Below are positions 1 to 9,031 of a stretch of DNA of 64,000 nt, in pieces. Origin of the DNA: Spirochaetota bacterium (GTDB lineage Bacteria > Spirochaetota > Spirochaetia > Treponematales > Rectinemataceae). The notes under the pieces were generated by a model that was not told the origin of the DNA, ran no database searches, and was given only the letters and a program-made list of their open reading frames with translations. The position numbers and the translations under genes are program-made. How positions within the stretch are numbered: position 1 is the stretch's first letter; each line of letters starts with the position of its first letter. Where the stretch lies: NCBI GenBank assembly GCA_026398595.1, contig JAPLSO010000033.1, positions 99,576-163,575 of the forward strand, written 5' to 3'.

Positions 1-237
1 CTATATCTTCTTTCGAGAGAGGCCGCAGGCGAAAGGACTGAAAGCCAAGGCCTCGAACTCGGCTGGAGCCTTCAATCCCTGGACAAAGCGGGCCGCATCC
101 GAGGTAGATATAGGCTGGACATGCCCGAAGGCAGAAGCGAACTCATCGTCTTGAAACTATCTTCGAGCGGGCAGATCTTCGGCCTCGCCAAGGGTGAGAA
201 TGAGGCCAAGGTGTTCTGGTGGAGGCTAGGCAGATGA
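1..237 (+). CDS. C-terminal part of an unidentified protein (5' end outside window)
   Basis: Frame 1 is open from base 1 (LYLLSREAAGERTESQGLELGW...AKVFWWRLGR*), stop TGA at 235-237, with an ATGA overlap to the next gene start at 234. Confidence 0.6.
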   Translation, partial: LYLLSREAAGERTESQGLELGWSLQSLDKAGRIRGRYRLDMPEGRSELIVLKLSSSGQIFGLAKGENEAKVFWWRLGR

Positions 238-1817
238 AACACCTTTCGAGCAATCTGTTGGGGAGGACTCTGGACGAATCCACGCGGCGGCTCTTTTCCC
301 TGGATACATCGATACTGGTGGAAAAGGCCTCCTTGAGGCTTTGGGATGCCCTGAAGACTGAGGTTCTCTGGTCCAAAGGTCGGGAGATAAGGATCGTCGC
401 CCTCTGTGGAAAGGGCGGCAACGGGGATGACGCCCTCGCCATGCTGCGCCACGCCTTTTCAGCCGGCTACGGGAATATCGCGGCCATAGTGGCTTCGGAC
501 AAGGCTTCAAATCCCGGATCGCGCCAAGTCGTGAGCCTCAGGTCGGCAGGGGTCGAAGTCCATGCATGGGGAAGCCTGGGCCAAGTGGAGGCAGCGAAGC
601 TGCTCTCGAAAGCCGACCTCGTTCTCGACGGCATCCTCGGCACGGGAGCGTCGGGCAGCCCTAGGGGGGAAGCCGCGGACATGATTCAGGCCCTGTCCTT
701 CCTCTCGGGCGTAGTGAAGCGCCCCATGATTATCGCCGTCGATATTCCCTCGGGCCTTCACGAAGCATGGAGCGAAGGCGAAGCCTGCGTCGCGGCTGAC
801 CTTACTCTCGCCCTTGAGCCCCTCAAGACAGCCCATTTCCTTCCTAATTCCCGAAAAGTCTGCGGACGCATCAAAGCTGTATCCGATGTCTTCCCCATGA
901 CCTTGCTGAAGGATCGATCGGGACCAGAACTGCTCGAAGAGACAGACCTTGGTGCCCTCCAGCCAGCCCTTGTTCCTGCGGCGTACAAGATGAGACGTGG
1001 ACGTCTTGCCATCTTCGCCGGCTCGAAGGGCGGAGCGGGGGCTGCTAGGCTCTGCGCCAAGGCTGCGGCGGCGAGCGGGGCAGGCTATGTAACGCTCTAT
1101 GTCGACGAGGAACTGCTGCCATCCATGGCCCAGGATCTGGAATCCATGGTTGTACGGCCCCTTGAAGCATGGTCGGGCGAAGGTCTTGACTGCGATGCCC
1201 TCCTTGTCGGCCCGGGATGGGGAAGAGGGAAGGGAAGAAAAGCCATCCTCGAGACCCTCGCAGGAAAGGGCATTCCTCTTGTCTTGGACGCCGATGCCAT
1301 CCGGCTCGTAGCCGAGGAACCTGGAATACTAGGAGATTCGGAGAAGGCGGTCATCCTGACACCCCATCCGGGGGAGTTTGAGGCTCTGGCCGACCCCTCT
1401 GGGAAAGGATGCGGCGAGCCCTTCCTGGTTTGTCTCGAAGAGGTCGGGAAACGGTACAAATCCCTCGTCATCTACAAGAGCCACGTGACGTGGATACGGG
1501 GACCGGGGGGCCATCTGGCCGTCTGGGACGGGATGATCCCCGAACTTGGGACGGCCGGCTCAGGGGATGTCCTCGCTGGCCTCCTTGCAGGTCTGGCCGC
1601 CTCAGCCATAGCGCAGTCAGCCGGGCAACGCGGCTCCAGTGAGGCAGGAGCGGACGCATCGGCCCTCTTCGACGCGGCGCGCTGCGCTGTCATTGTTCAC
1701 GGAATGGCCGGGCGAAGTCTCGGCCGAGAAAAAGGATGGTTCGAGGCGTCGGATCTTGTCCCTGTCTGCGCGAAAATCCTCCATGATTCCCGGCGATCAG
1801 CCTACGTCGAGGCTTGA
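234..1817 (+). CDS. nnr: Bifunctional NAD(P)H-hydrate epimerase / ADP-dependent NAD(P)H-hydrate dehydratase
   Basis: N-terminal YjeF_N-like (CGKGGNGDDALAMLRH) and C-terminal carbohydrate-kinase-like dehydratase motifs (LVGPGWGRG, LTPHPGEFEAL, GTAGSGDVLAG). The ORF track starts at 219; ATG 234 overlaps the upstream stop. Confidence 0.9.
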   Translation: MKHLSSNLLGRTLDESTRRLFSLDTSILVEKASLRLWDALKTEVLWSKGREIRIVALCGKGGNGDDALAMLRHAFSAGYGNIAAIVASDKASNPGSRQVVSLRSAGVEVHAWGSLGQVEAAKLLSKADLVLDGILGTGASGSPRGEAADMIQALSFLSGVVKRPMIIAVDIPSGLHEAWSEGEACVAADLTLALEPLKTAHFLPNSRKVCGRIKAVSDVFPMTLLKDRSGPELLEETDLGALQPALVPAAYKMRRGRLAIFAGSKGGAGAARLCAKAAAASGAGYVTLYVDEELLPSMAQDLESMVVRPLEAWSGEGLDCDALLVGPGWGRGKGRKAILETLAGKGIPLVLDADAIRLVAEEPGILGDSEKAVILTPHPGEFEALADPSGKGCGEPFLVCLEEVGKRYKSLVIYKSHVTWIRGPGGHLAVWDGMIPELGTAGSGDVLAGLLAGLAASAIAQSAGQRGSSEAGADASALFDAARCAVIVHGMAGRSLGREKGWFEASDLVPVCAKILHDSRRSAYVEA

Positions 1818-1874
1818 CCCCGGAAATCCCTGCCTATAGCCTGAACATCATCGCCGACTATCCAAGGAACACGG

Positions 1875-2267
1875 ATGGAGAGAAGATCGATCGCCGGTAT
1901 CGCCTTGAGGGAAGACAGGCTTCTAGTGGCCAAACGCGTCGCCGGGGGGCCAATAGGCCTGCGTTGGGAGTTCCCCGGCGGTAAAGTGGAAAGGGGCGAG
2001 AGCGACGAGGAAGCTCTGCGAAGGGAATTCATGGAGGAATTCGGCATTGAGGTGGCGCCCATGCGGTTCCTGGGCGAAAGTGAATTCGAAAGCCCCTCGG
2101 GCAGGAGAGTCCTCGCGGCATGGACTGTCCATATTCCCCCTGAAGCGCGGTTCGACCTGCGCGAGCACAGCAAACTGGAGTGGCTGCCCCTCGCCGAAGT
2201 GGAGAAGATGGACTTGGCCGACAGCGACAAGGACCTTCTCCCTCTCCTCGGAAGAGAACTCGCCTAG
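1875..2267 (+). CDS. MutT-like Nudix (deoxy)nucleoside triphosphate pyrophosphohydrolase
   Basis: Complete Nudix box GGKVERGESDEEALRREFMEEFGIEV. Confidence 0.88.
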   Translation: MERRSIAGIALREDRLLVAKRVAGGPIGLRWEFPGGKVERGESDEEALRREFMEEFGIEVAPMRFLGESEFESPSGRRVLAAWTVHIPPEARFDLREHSKLEWLPLAEVEKMDLADSDKDLLPLLGRELA

Positions 2268-2281
2268 GGCTCAGTCGAGGT

Positions 2282-2515
2282 TTAGGCCTTGGCCTGAGGA
2301 TTAAAGTCTTCCCGCTCGGCAAAAGCCCCCTCCTCGGCTGAGCCTAAAAGGATTTCAACCTTGCCCTGGATCCTTTCCAGCTCCTTACCGAGGCTCTTCG
2401 AAAGCTTGATGCCTTCCTCGAACACAGTGATGGCTTCCTCGAGGGGGAGATCCTGATCCTTGATGGCTTCAGCCAGTTCCTCGAGCCGTTTCAGGCGCGT
2501 TTCGAAATCCTTCAT
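2282..2515 (-). CDS. xseB: Exodeoxyribonuclease VII small subunit
   Basis: MKDFETRLKRLEELAEAIKDQDLPLEEAITVFEEGIKLSK is a typical XseB helical hairpin. Start at 2515 overlaps the xseA stop (ATGA); the longer ORF N-terminus is spurious. Confidence 0.9.
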   Translation of the reverse strand: MKDFETRLKRLEELAEAIKDQDLPLEEAITVFEEGIKLSKSLGKELERIQGKVEILLGSAEEGAFAEREDFNPQAKA

Positions 2516-3819
2516 CGCTTTACCTCCACGACATCGACCCGGGCTCCGCCCGAGGAAAAATACAGGTTCAGGCGTTCTCCCGTCACGATTTCGGCCGCCG
2601 CGCGCACAATACTGCCCGAGCCGAGGGGACAAGGCGAAGTTTTAGCCTCGCCATCCCTCCTGACGATGGAGTAGCCTCGGCTCAAGACGGCGGCTGGACT
2701 CGCGAGGGAAAGGCTGTTCTGGGCGAGATCGAGCCTGTGCCGCCGATCAAGGAGAGAGGCTCGAATCCCGCGATCCAGTCCTTCGGTTGCATCGTCGAAA
2801 CGCTGGGCCGTGGGGAGAAAGATACGCATAAAGCGGGCTTCGGCATCCTCGGGCGTAAAGGCTGAAAGACTGGCCTTGGCGTAATCCAGCCTGGCTCGGA
2901 CCGAGGTTTCAAGGGCGGCCTCGTGCTGGGCTACTTCCATGGCTAAGGCTTCCTTGGTCTCGGCGACCATCTCCGCCGCGGCTGATGGTGTCGGAGCTCT
3001 CAGATCGGCCGCGAAGTCGCTCAAGGCCCAGTCTATCTCGTGGCCGACGGCGCTGATCACCGGTATCCTGGACGCTGCTACAGCCCTGACGACGAGTTCA
3101 TCGGAGAAGGCGAGAAGATCCTCGGGCGAGCCGCCGCCTCGGCCAATGATCAGTGCATCGATGCCTTCGATGGCGTTGGCTTGGGCTATCCTCGCCGCGA
3201 TGGAGGCTGGAGCTTCGTCGCCTTGTACGGCGGTGGGAAAGATGAGTACGTCGATGCCCGCGTTTCGCCGGCCCAGAACCTGAAGGATGTCCCTGAGGGC
3301 GGCACCTGTTGGACTGGTGACCAGGCCAACTTGGGAGGGGCAGCGGGGGAGAGGCTTCTTTCTATCGACGTCGAAAAGTCTTTCGGCCGAGAAGCGCCGC
3401 TTCCTCTCTTCGAGCATGGCGAGGATGTCCCCGAGCCCGGATTTTCTGAGGCTCTGGACGATGAGCTGGTATTGGCCTCGGGCAGGATAGACGGAGACCG
3501 ACGCGCGGGCGACGACCTTCTGGCCATCGGTCAGATTGAAGTTCAGGAATGAGAGCCGATGCTTGAACATGACAGCCTGAACGATGGCATCCCTGTCTTT
3601 GAGGCTGAAATAAAGATGGCCTGAGGTGGATAGTTTGGATCCTGAGACCTCCCCTTCGACGAGGACAGAGGGGAAGGATGTCTCGAGGTTGTTTTTAATC
3701 AGCTGAGTCAGCGAAGAAACGGTGAGGGTTCTTCGCGGCGGGGCGGAGTCATCATCCTCGCTTAAGTCAAACGGATCGGCGCCGCGGTGTACAGGTTCCA
3801 TTGCTCCGCAGTATAGCAC
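2512..3819 (-). CDS. xseA: Exodeoxyribonuclease VII large subunit
   Basis: OB-fold N-terminus (VEGEVSGSKLSTSGHLYFSLKD) and core motif IIGRGGGSPEDLLAFSDELVVRAVAASRIPVISAVGHEIDWALSDFAADLRAPTPSAAAE. Start may be 3801. Confidence 0.95.
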   Translation of the reverse strand: MLYCGAMEPVHRGADPFDLSEDDDSAPPRRTLTVSSLTQLIKNNLETSFPSVLVEGEVSGSKLSTSGHLYFSLKDRDAIVQAVMFKHRLSFLNFNLTDGQKVVARASVSVYPARGQYQLIVQSLRKSGLGDILAMLEERKRRFSAERLFDVDRKKPLPRCPSQVGLVTSPTGAALRDILQVLGRRNAGIDVLIFPTAVQGDEAPASIAARIAQANAIEGIDALIIGRGGGSPEDLLAFSDELVVRAVAASRIPVISAVGHEIDWALSDFAADLRAPTPSAAAEMVAETKEALAMEVAQHEAALETSVRARLDYAKASLSAFTPEDAEARFMRIFLPTAQRFDDATEGLDRGIRASLLDRRHRLDLAQNSLSLASPAAVLSRGYSIVRRDGEAKTSPCPLGSGSIVRAAAEIVTGERLNLYFSSGGARVDVVEVKR

Positions 3820-3840
3820 GGCACAGCTATCCGGAGAACG

Positions 3841-6531
3841 GTGGATGAACAGAAAGGATTCGTGTATGATGAAGCAATGAATCCCCGTGAACTACCTGTC
3901 TACCAGCAAAAAGACAAAATCCTTGCAGCGCTCTCGGAGCACCAGGTTGTCGTCGTCGAAAGCCCGACAGGATCGGGAAAAACAACCCAGCTCCCTATAA
4001 TTCTCCACGAAGCCGGGTATGACGGGAAAGGCCTCATCGGCGTGACCCAGCCCCGGCGCATCGCGGCCCTTTCGGTCAGCGACTTCATCGCGAAACAGCT
4101 CGGCGTCGCGGTGTCGGGCCTCGTCGGCTACAAGATGCGCTTCGAGGACAGGACGACGGCCGCGACCAAGATCAAGATCATGACCGACGGCATCCTCCTC
4201 CAGGAGATGAAGCTCGACCCATGGCTCTCCAAATACCAGGTCCTCATGGTCGACGAGGCTCACGAGCGGAGTCTTAATATAGACTTTATCCTCGGTTTGG
4301 CCAAGCAAGTCCTGGAATCGCGGCCCGATTTCAAGGTCATCGTGTCCTCGGCCACCATCAACGCCGAGGTCTTTTCCGAGTATTTCGGGGAATGCCCCAT
4401 CGTGAAGATCGAGACCCAGACCTATCCCGTGACACTGATCTACGACCCTGTCGTCGAGCTTTCGGGGAGCGAGGGGCCAGCGGCGCGGCATCAGGGACCC
4501 GCGGGGAGGTCGGACAGACCGGACGGCGAAGGCGCGAGGTCGCCCTTCCGTACGAGCGACGAGGCCATCCACGACAAAATACTTTCGATCGTTGCCCGTA
4601 ACGTGAGCTCTGGTTTCGAGGGCGATATCCTCATCTTCCTCCCTGGCGAGAAGACGATCAGGGACTGCTCGACGCGGCTATATGAATCGGACTTTGCCGG
4701 CAAGCTTCACATCGTTCCCCTCTACGCCCGGCTCGGGAAGGACGAGCAGGAAAAGGTATTCGATCCCGCCCCTGAGGGCAAGATCAAGGTAGTGATCGCC
4801 ACCAACATCGCCGAAACCTCGGTGACCATAGACGGCATCACGGTCGTCATCGACTCGGGACTGGCCAAGCTTAATTTCTACAATCCTCGCACCTTCACCT
4901 CAAGCCTCATCGAGACGCCCATCTCCAAGGCTTCCTGCAACCAGCGCAAGGGTAGGGCGGGGCGCACGCGGCCCGGAACCTGCTACCGGCTCTATCCGCG
5001 GAAGGAGTTCGAGAACAGGCCCCTCTTCACTACAGAGGAGATATACCGGACCGACCTCTCCGAGGTTGTTCTGCGGATGGCTGAACTCGGCATTTCGGAT
5101 TTTGAAAGCTTCGACTTCATCTCCAAGCCTCCCCGGAGCGGGATAGCCGGCGCCATCGACATCCTCAACATCCTTGACGCCCTGGGATCGGATCGGAGGC
5201 TCTCCAAGACGGGCGAGATGATGTGTCTATTCCCCCTTCTGCCCCGACTTTCGCGGATGATCGTCGAGGCAGTCATGGTCTACCCCGATGTCATTCACGA
5301 GGTACTCGTGGCCGCAGCCTTCCTGTCGACGATGAGCCCTTATGTCCTTCCTCCCGGCGAGGAGATGGAGGCGCGAAAAGCTCACCATGCCTTCAGGGAT
5401 CCCATGGGCGATTTCGTTTCGTATCTCAGAATATACGACGCCTTCGGAGCCGCGGTGGACAAGACAAGGTTCTGCGCGCAGAACTACTTGGACGAACGTA
5501 CCTTGCGCGAGATCTACCGCATACGGGACCAGCTCGAGATCATCGTCTCCGACCTTGGCGTCCCAATATCGAAGGGGGGAGCCCTCTACGATTACCTCTG
5601 CGCGGTGTCGAGGGGCCTTATACAGTTCGTCTGCGCGCGGCAGGAGCGGGGCCTTTTCCGATCCCTGACAGCTGAAAAGATCCAGATTCACCCAGGATCG
5701 GTCATGTTCAGGGAGAACCCCGACTTCATCGTCGCGGGCGAGATCGTTCGTACGACGCGGATGTACGCTATGTCCGTTTCCCCCCTCCCGCGGGAAATTC
5801 TCCAGCGCATATCCCCCATCGTGGCCGAGCGCCTCCTCTCCATCGTCGACGCGCGCAAGCCCGAAGCTCTCGAGCAAGGCAAGAAGCGGGGAGCGGCTCG
5901 GAGGGAAAGGACCTACGAGGCGCCGCTACGCGAGTCCCGGGATTTCACCGACAAAATAAAGTTGGGCGGGGAGATCTTCGACCTTGAGAAGACCGGCGGA
6001 AAGAAGAAAAAGGCTATTCTCGAGTGGACGGCTTTCTCCAAGGCCCGGTCCTCGATCGACCGAGAATCCGGGCCTTCATTCAAAGGTCTCACGGCTGAGA
6101 TCCGTTACAAGGGCTGCACCCTCATGGACGGCGAAAAGCTGGACACCATCGTCCGGGTGAAGGATTGGCTCGATCCCGAAGGCGATCTCGCTCGCAATTG
6201 GCCAAGGTCGCGGAATTATGAGCTGAAGGCCAAAGAAGGGGAGCCGGAATCGGCGCGCACCGAACTGGCCAAACTCGTGGAGGATCTGGGACACGTGTTC
6301 CAGATCGCCTTTCCTAAGGGGAAGGACAAGCGCCTGGGCTTCGTGACCCTCTACACGGACGGGGAGGGAGTTTTCTGGTTCAGGGTTTCCAAGGGCTTCC
6401 ACACGGCATTGAACGAGAGCATCTCCAGTCTGGAAAGCCTCGCCGACGCCGCTGCTGACGCGACTGTTCCCGCGAAGGCCAAGGAAGAAATCGGCGCAGT
6501 CTACAGGAAGCTGATGGCCTTCTTCGAATAA
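3841..6531 (+). CDS. hrpA: DEAH-box ATP-dependent helicase, HrpA/HrpB-like
   Basis: SPTGSGKTTQLP, DEAH (VDEAHERSLN), SSATIN, QRKGRAGRTRPGTCYRLY motifs. Confidence 0.88.
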   Translation: MDEQKGFVYDEAMNPRELPVYQQKDKILAALSEHQVVVVESPTGSGKTTQLPIILHEAGYDGKGLIGVTQPRRIAALSVSDFIAKQLGVAVSGLVGYKMRFEDRTTAATKIKIMTDGILLQEMKLDPWLSKYQVLMVDEAHERSLNIDFILGLAKQVLESRPDFKVIVSSATINAEVFSEYFGECPIVKIETQTYPVTLIYDPVVELSGSEGPAARHQGPAGRSDRPDGEGARSPFRTSDEAIHDKILSIVARNVSSGFEGDILIFLPGEKTIRDCSTRLYESDFAGKLHIVPLYARLGKDEQEKVFDPAPEGKIKVVIATNIAETSVTIDGITVVIDSGLAKLNFYNPRTFTSSLIETPISKASCNQRKGRAGRTRPGTCYRLYPRKEFENRPLFTTEEIYRTDLSEVVLRMAELGISDFESFDFISKPPRSGIAGAIDILNILDALGSDRRLSKTGEMMCLFPLLPRLSRMIVEAVMVYPDVIHEVLVAAAFLSTMSPYVLPPGEEMEARKAHHAFRDPMGDFVSYLRIYDAFGAAVDKTRFCAQNYLDERTLREIYRIRDQLEIIVSDLGVPISKGGALYDYLCAVSRGLIQFVCARQERGLFRSLTAEKIQIHPGSVMFRENPDFIVAGEIVRTTRMYAMSVSPLPREILQRISPIVAERLLSIVDARKPEALEQGKKRGAARRERTYEAPLRESRDFTDKIKLGGEIFDLEKTGGKKKKAILEWTAFSKARSSIDRESGPSFKGLTAEIRYKGCTLMDGEKLDTIVRVKDWLDPEGDLARNWPRSRNYELKAKEGEPESARTELAKLVEDLGHVFQIAFPKGKDKRLGFVTLYTDGEGVFWFRVSKGFHTALNESISSLESLADAAADATVPAKAKEEIGAVYRKLMAFFE

Positions 6532-6639
6532 CCACCACAGGACTCCCCTTGCCTCGAAGGATTGCTTGTCGTATATTAGTATGAAATATATGACTAGTGT
6601 GATTTATCTAACCAACCTGAAGCGGAAGAGGGGAGTACT

Positions 6640-6867
6640 ATGGACGGACCAGCCGGAAAACACATCTTCGGCACGGTGAAGGTGGGAGAAAAGGGGCAGA
6701 TCGTCATCCCCAAAGAAGCCCGGGACCTTTTTGACATTAAACCTGGAGACAGCTTGCTTCTTCTCGGCGACGAGGCACAGGGCATAGCTATCGTGAAGAA
6801 CGAGGTGTTCAGGAAATTCGCTTTCGACATCCTTCGTGCGCCAGAGACGGAGGAAGACACAAAATGA
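6640..6867 (+). CDS. AbrB/MazE/SpoVT-family DNA-binding regulator
   Basis: FGTVKVGEKGQIVIPKEARDLFDIKPGDSLLLLGDEAQGIAIVK is a swapped-hairpin AbrB fold signature. Confidence 0.88.
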   Translation: MDGPAGKHIFGTVKVGEKGQIVIPKEARDLFDIKPGDSLLLLGDEAQGIAIVKNEVFRKFAFDILRAPETEEDTK

Positions 6868-7595
6868 CGGCCATCAGGACCGTGGGCCTTGCGAAGAAGT
6901 ACAAAGACAGAACGGCTGTAACGAGTCTCGATCTCTCGATAGAGGAGGGGGAATGTTTCGCCCTCCTCGGATTAAACGGCGCGGGCAAGACCACGACGAT
7001 CAAGATGCTTTCCTGCCTCCTTTCTCCAACAGGCGGCGAAGCGTTCATCCTTGGGGACAGCGTCGCAACCGACCCCCGTGCGGTCAAACAGAAGATCAAC
7101 ATGTCGCCCCAGGAGACGGCCATCGCTCCCAACCTCTCGATACGGGAGAACCTGGAACTCATCGCCGGCATCTAATGAAGCGACAAGGTTGAGGCCAGGG
7201 CGAAGGCCAGCGAAATGATGGAGTCTTTCAACCTCTCCGAACGGTCGGCCGATCGTGCGAAAACCTTATCAGGAGGCCTTCAGCGCCGCCTGAGCATTGC
7301 CATGGCCCTCATCACTTCCCCCAAAGTCCTCTTTCTCGACGAACCATCCTTCGGCCTCGACGTCCGCGCAAGGAGAGAACTCTGGCGCTTGATCCTGAAA
7401 CTCAAGGGAAGGATGACCATCATATTGACCACACACTATCTTGAGGAAGCAGAAGCGCTCTCGGATAGGATAGGAGTCATGCAAGAGGGAAGGCTGAAAG
7501 CTCTCGGGACGGCTAAGGAACTGAAGATTTTAACCGGAACTTTGACCCTTGAAGACGCCTTCCTCGCCCTCACGGAACAGGAGGCTGTCCTATGA
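6864..7595 (+). pseudogene. ABC transporter ATP-binding protein split by two tandem in-frame stops
   Basis: ORFs 6864-7175 (Walker A GLNGAGKTTTIK, Q-loop) and 7215-7595 (LSGGLQRRLSIAMAL signature, Walker B VLFLDEPSFGLD) are in the same reading frame, separated by TAA TGA at 7173-7178. Confidence 0.75.
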
Positions 7596-8317
7596 GGGCG
7601 AGTTTCCTCGCCTCGCGCGACGCGAAGGAAATTCTGCGCGATCCTCTGTCCGTCCTTCTCGGTATCAGCTTTCCCCTGATACTCATGGTCCTTTTCTCGA
7701 TATTGGCGAAAAGCGCCCCGCTTGAGGTGTTCAGAATCCAGAACATCGCGCCCGGCATGCTCGTGTTTGGTTTCTCCTTCCTGACGCTGTTCTCCGCCCT
7801 CCTCATCGCTAAGGACAAATCGAGTTCCTTCCTCCTCAGGCTTTTCGCATCCCCGCTTAAAGCCTCCGACTACATCCTGAGCTACGCCTTTGCCGCGGTT
7901 CCTTTCGCCTTAATTCAGTGTGTCGCCTGCTTCCTGCTCGCTTTCGTGCTGGGACTGTCGATATCGAGGAACGCGCTCCTCGCGGCCCTCGTCCTCTTGC
8001 CCCAGGCTGCCATGTCGATATTCGCGGGCATCCTGTTCGGCACCTTGCTCAACGAGGGGCAAGTCACCGGCGTAGGCACGCTGTACATCAACCTGGGAGC
8101 CTGGTTCAGCGGCGCCTGGATGGACCTGAACATGATTGGAGGTATATTCAAACGGGTTGGTTATGCCTTACCCTTCGCCCATTCCATCGACGCGGCAAGG
8201 GCTGTTCTTTCTGGACAACTTGAGTCCATTCCGCGGCACCTTGCCTGGGGCTGCGGCTACGCCCTTCTCACCTTTATCCTCGCGATATTCGCGTTCCGGA
8301 AGAAAATGAGGAGCTAG
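7592..8317 (+). CDS. ABC-2 type transporter permease
   Basis: Six hydrophobic segments; N-terminus DAKEILRDPLSVLLGISFPLILMVLF typical of ABC-2 permeases; overlaps the ATPase end by 4 bp. Confidence 0.85.
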   Translation: MRASFLASRDAKEILRDPLSVLLGISFPLILMVLFSILAKSAPLEVFRIQNIAPGMLVFGFSFLTLFSALLIAKDKSSSFLLRLFASPLKASDYILSYAFAAVPFALIQCVACFLLAFVLGLSISRNALLAALVLLPQAAMSIFAGILFGTLLNEGQVTGVGTLYINLGAWFSGAWMDLNMIGGIFKRVGYALPFAHSIDAARAVLSGQLESIPRHLAWGCGYALLTFILAIFAFRKKMRS

Positions 8318-8341
8318 CCGCTCGCTTCCCTGCCTGCAAGG

Positions 8342-9031
8342 TCAAACCTTGGTGAAGTACAGTTCAAAAGCCGATCGGCTCTCAGCCGTGGCCCTCGCCT
8401 CGAATTTCGTCTCCGGCCGCCAAGTGATCCTGGGCGCGAAGCCCTGGTACTGGTTTGTCAGCCCCGGGCGGGACGAAAGCAGTCCGAGGGTCGCGTTCGC
8501 GTACTCCTCGATGTCGGTGACGAAGTAAAGATAACCGCCGGGGCTTAGGCGCGAGATCAGGAGATCAACGATTCCCGGGCGCATCAGGCGACGCTTATGG
8601 TGGCGCTTCTTGGGCCAGGGGTCAGGATAGAAGATGTGATAGCCCGCAAGGCTGCCTGCAAGGATCATGGTCTTCAGGACTTCCACCGCGTCGTGCTGGA
8701 CGATCTTGAGATTGTCCAATGCCTTGTCGCGCAGCTCCATGATCAGCTTGCCCACGCCGGGGCCGTGCACTTCGACGCCTAAATAATTGAACCCGGGGCG
8801 GTCCCTGGCGATCTGCCAGGTAGCCAGTCCCATGCCAAAACCTATCTCCATGACGAGCGGCCTGGGTACAGGAAAAAGGGCTGCCGGTTCGAGGGGGGCA
8901 AGACTGAAGGGCAGAATGTACTCGGGGCCGAAATCCTCAATCGCTTTTTTCTGGGCGTCGGTCATCCTGCCCGATCGGATGACGAAAGTCTTTATCAAGG
9001 CTGAGGTCTCAACCTTTTTGGTATCCATCAT
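8342..9031 (-). CDS. trmB: tRNA (guanine-N7-)-methyltransferase
   Basis: LVMEIGFGMGLATWQIA SAM motif; IFYPDPWPKKRHHKRRL hallmark. Confidence 0.95.
   Translation of the reverse strand: MMDTKKVETSALIKTFVIRSGRMTDAQKKAIEDFGPEYILPFSLAPLEPAALFPVPRPLVMEIGFGMGLATWQIARDRPGFNYLGVEVHGPGVGKLIMELRDKALDNLKIVQHDAVEVLKTMILAGSLAGYHIFYPDPWPKKRHHKRRLMRPGIVDLLISRLSPGGYLYFVTDIEEYANATLGLLSSRPGLTNQYQGFAPRITWRPETKFEARATAESRSAFELYFTKV

Noticed and set aside
4447-4570. Hydrophilic insertion (SGSEGPAARHQGPAGRSDRPDGEGARSPFRTSDE) in the HrpA-like helicase as a frameshift
   Set aside because: Frame is continuous into IHDKILSIVARNV; most likely a flexible linker.
3892-4572. 226-aa ORF antisense to the hrpA-like gene
   Set aside because: Composition artefact opposite a clear helicase; no domain.
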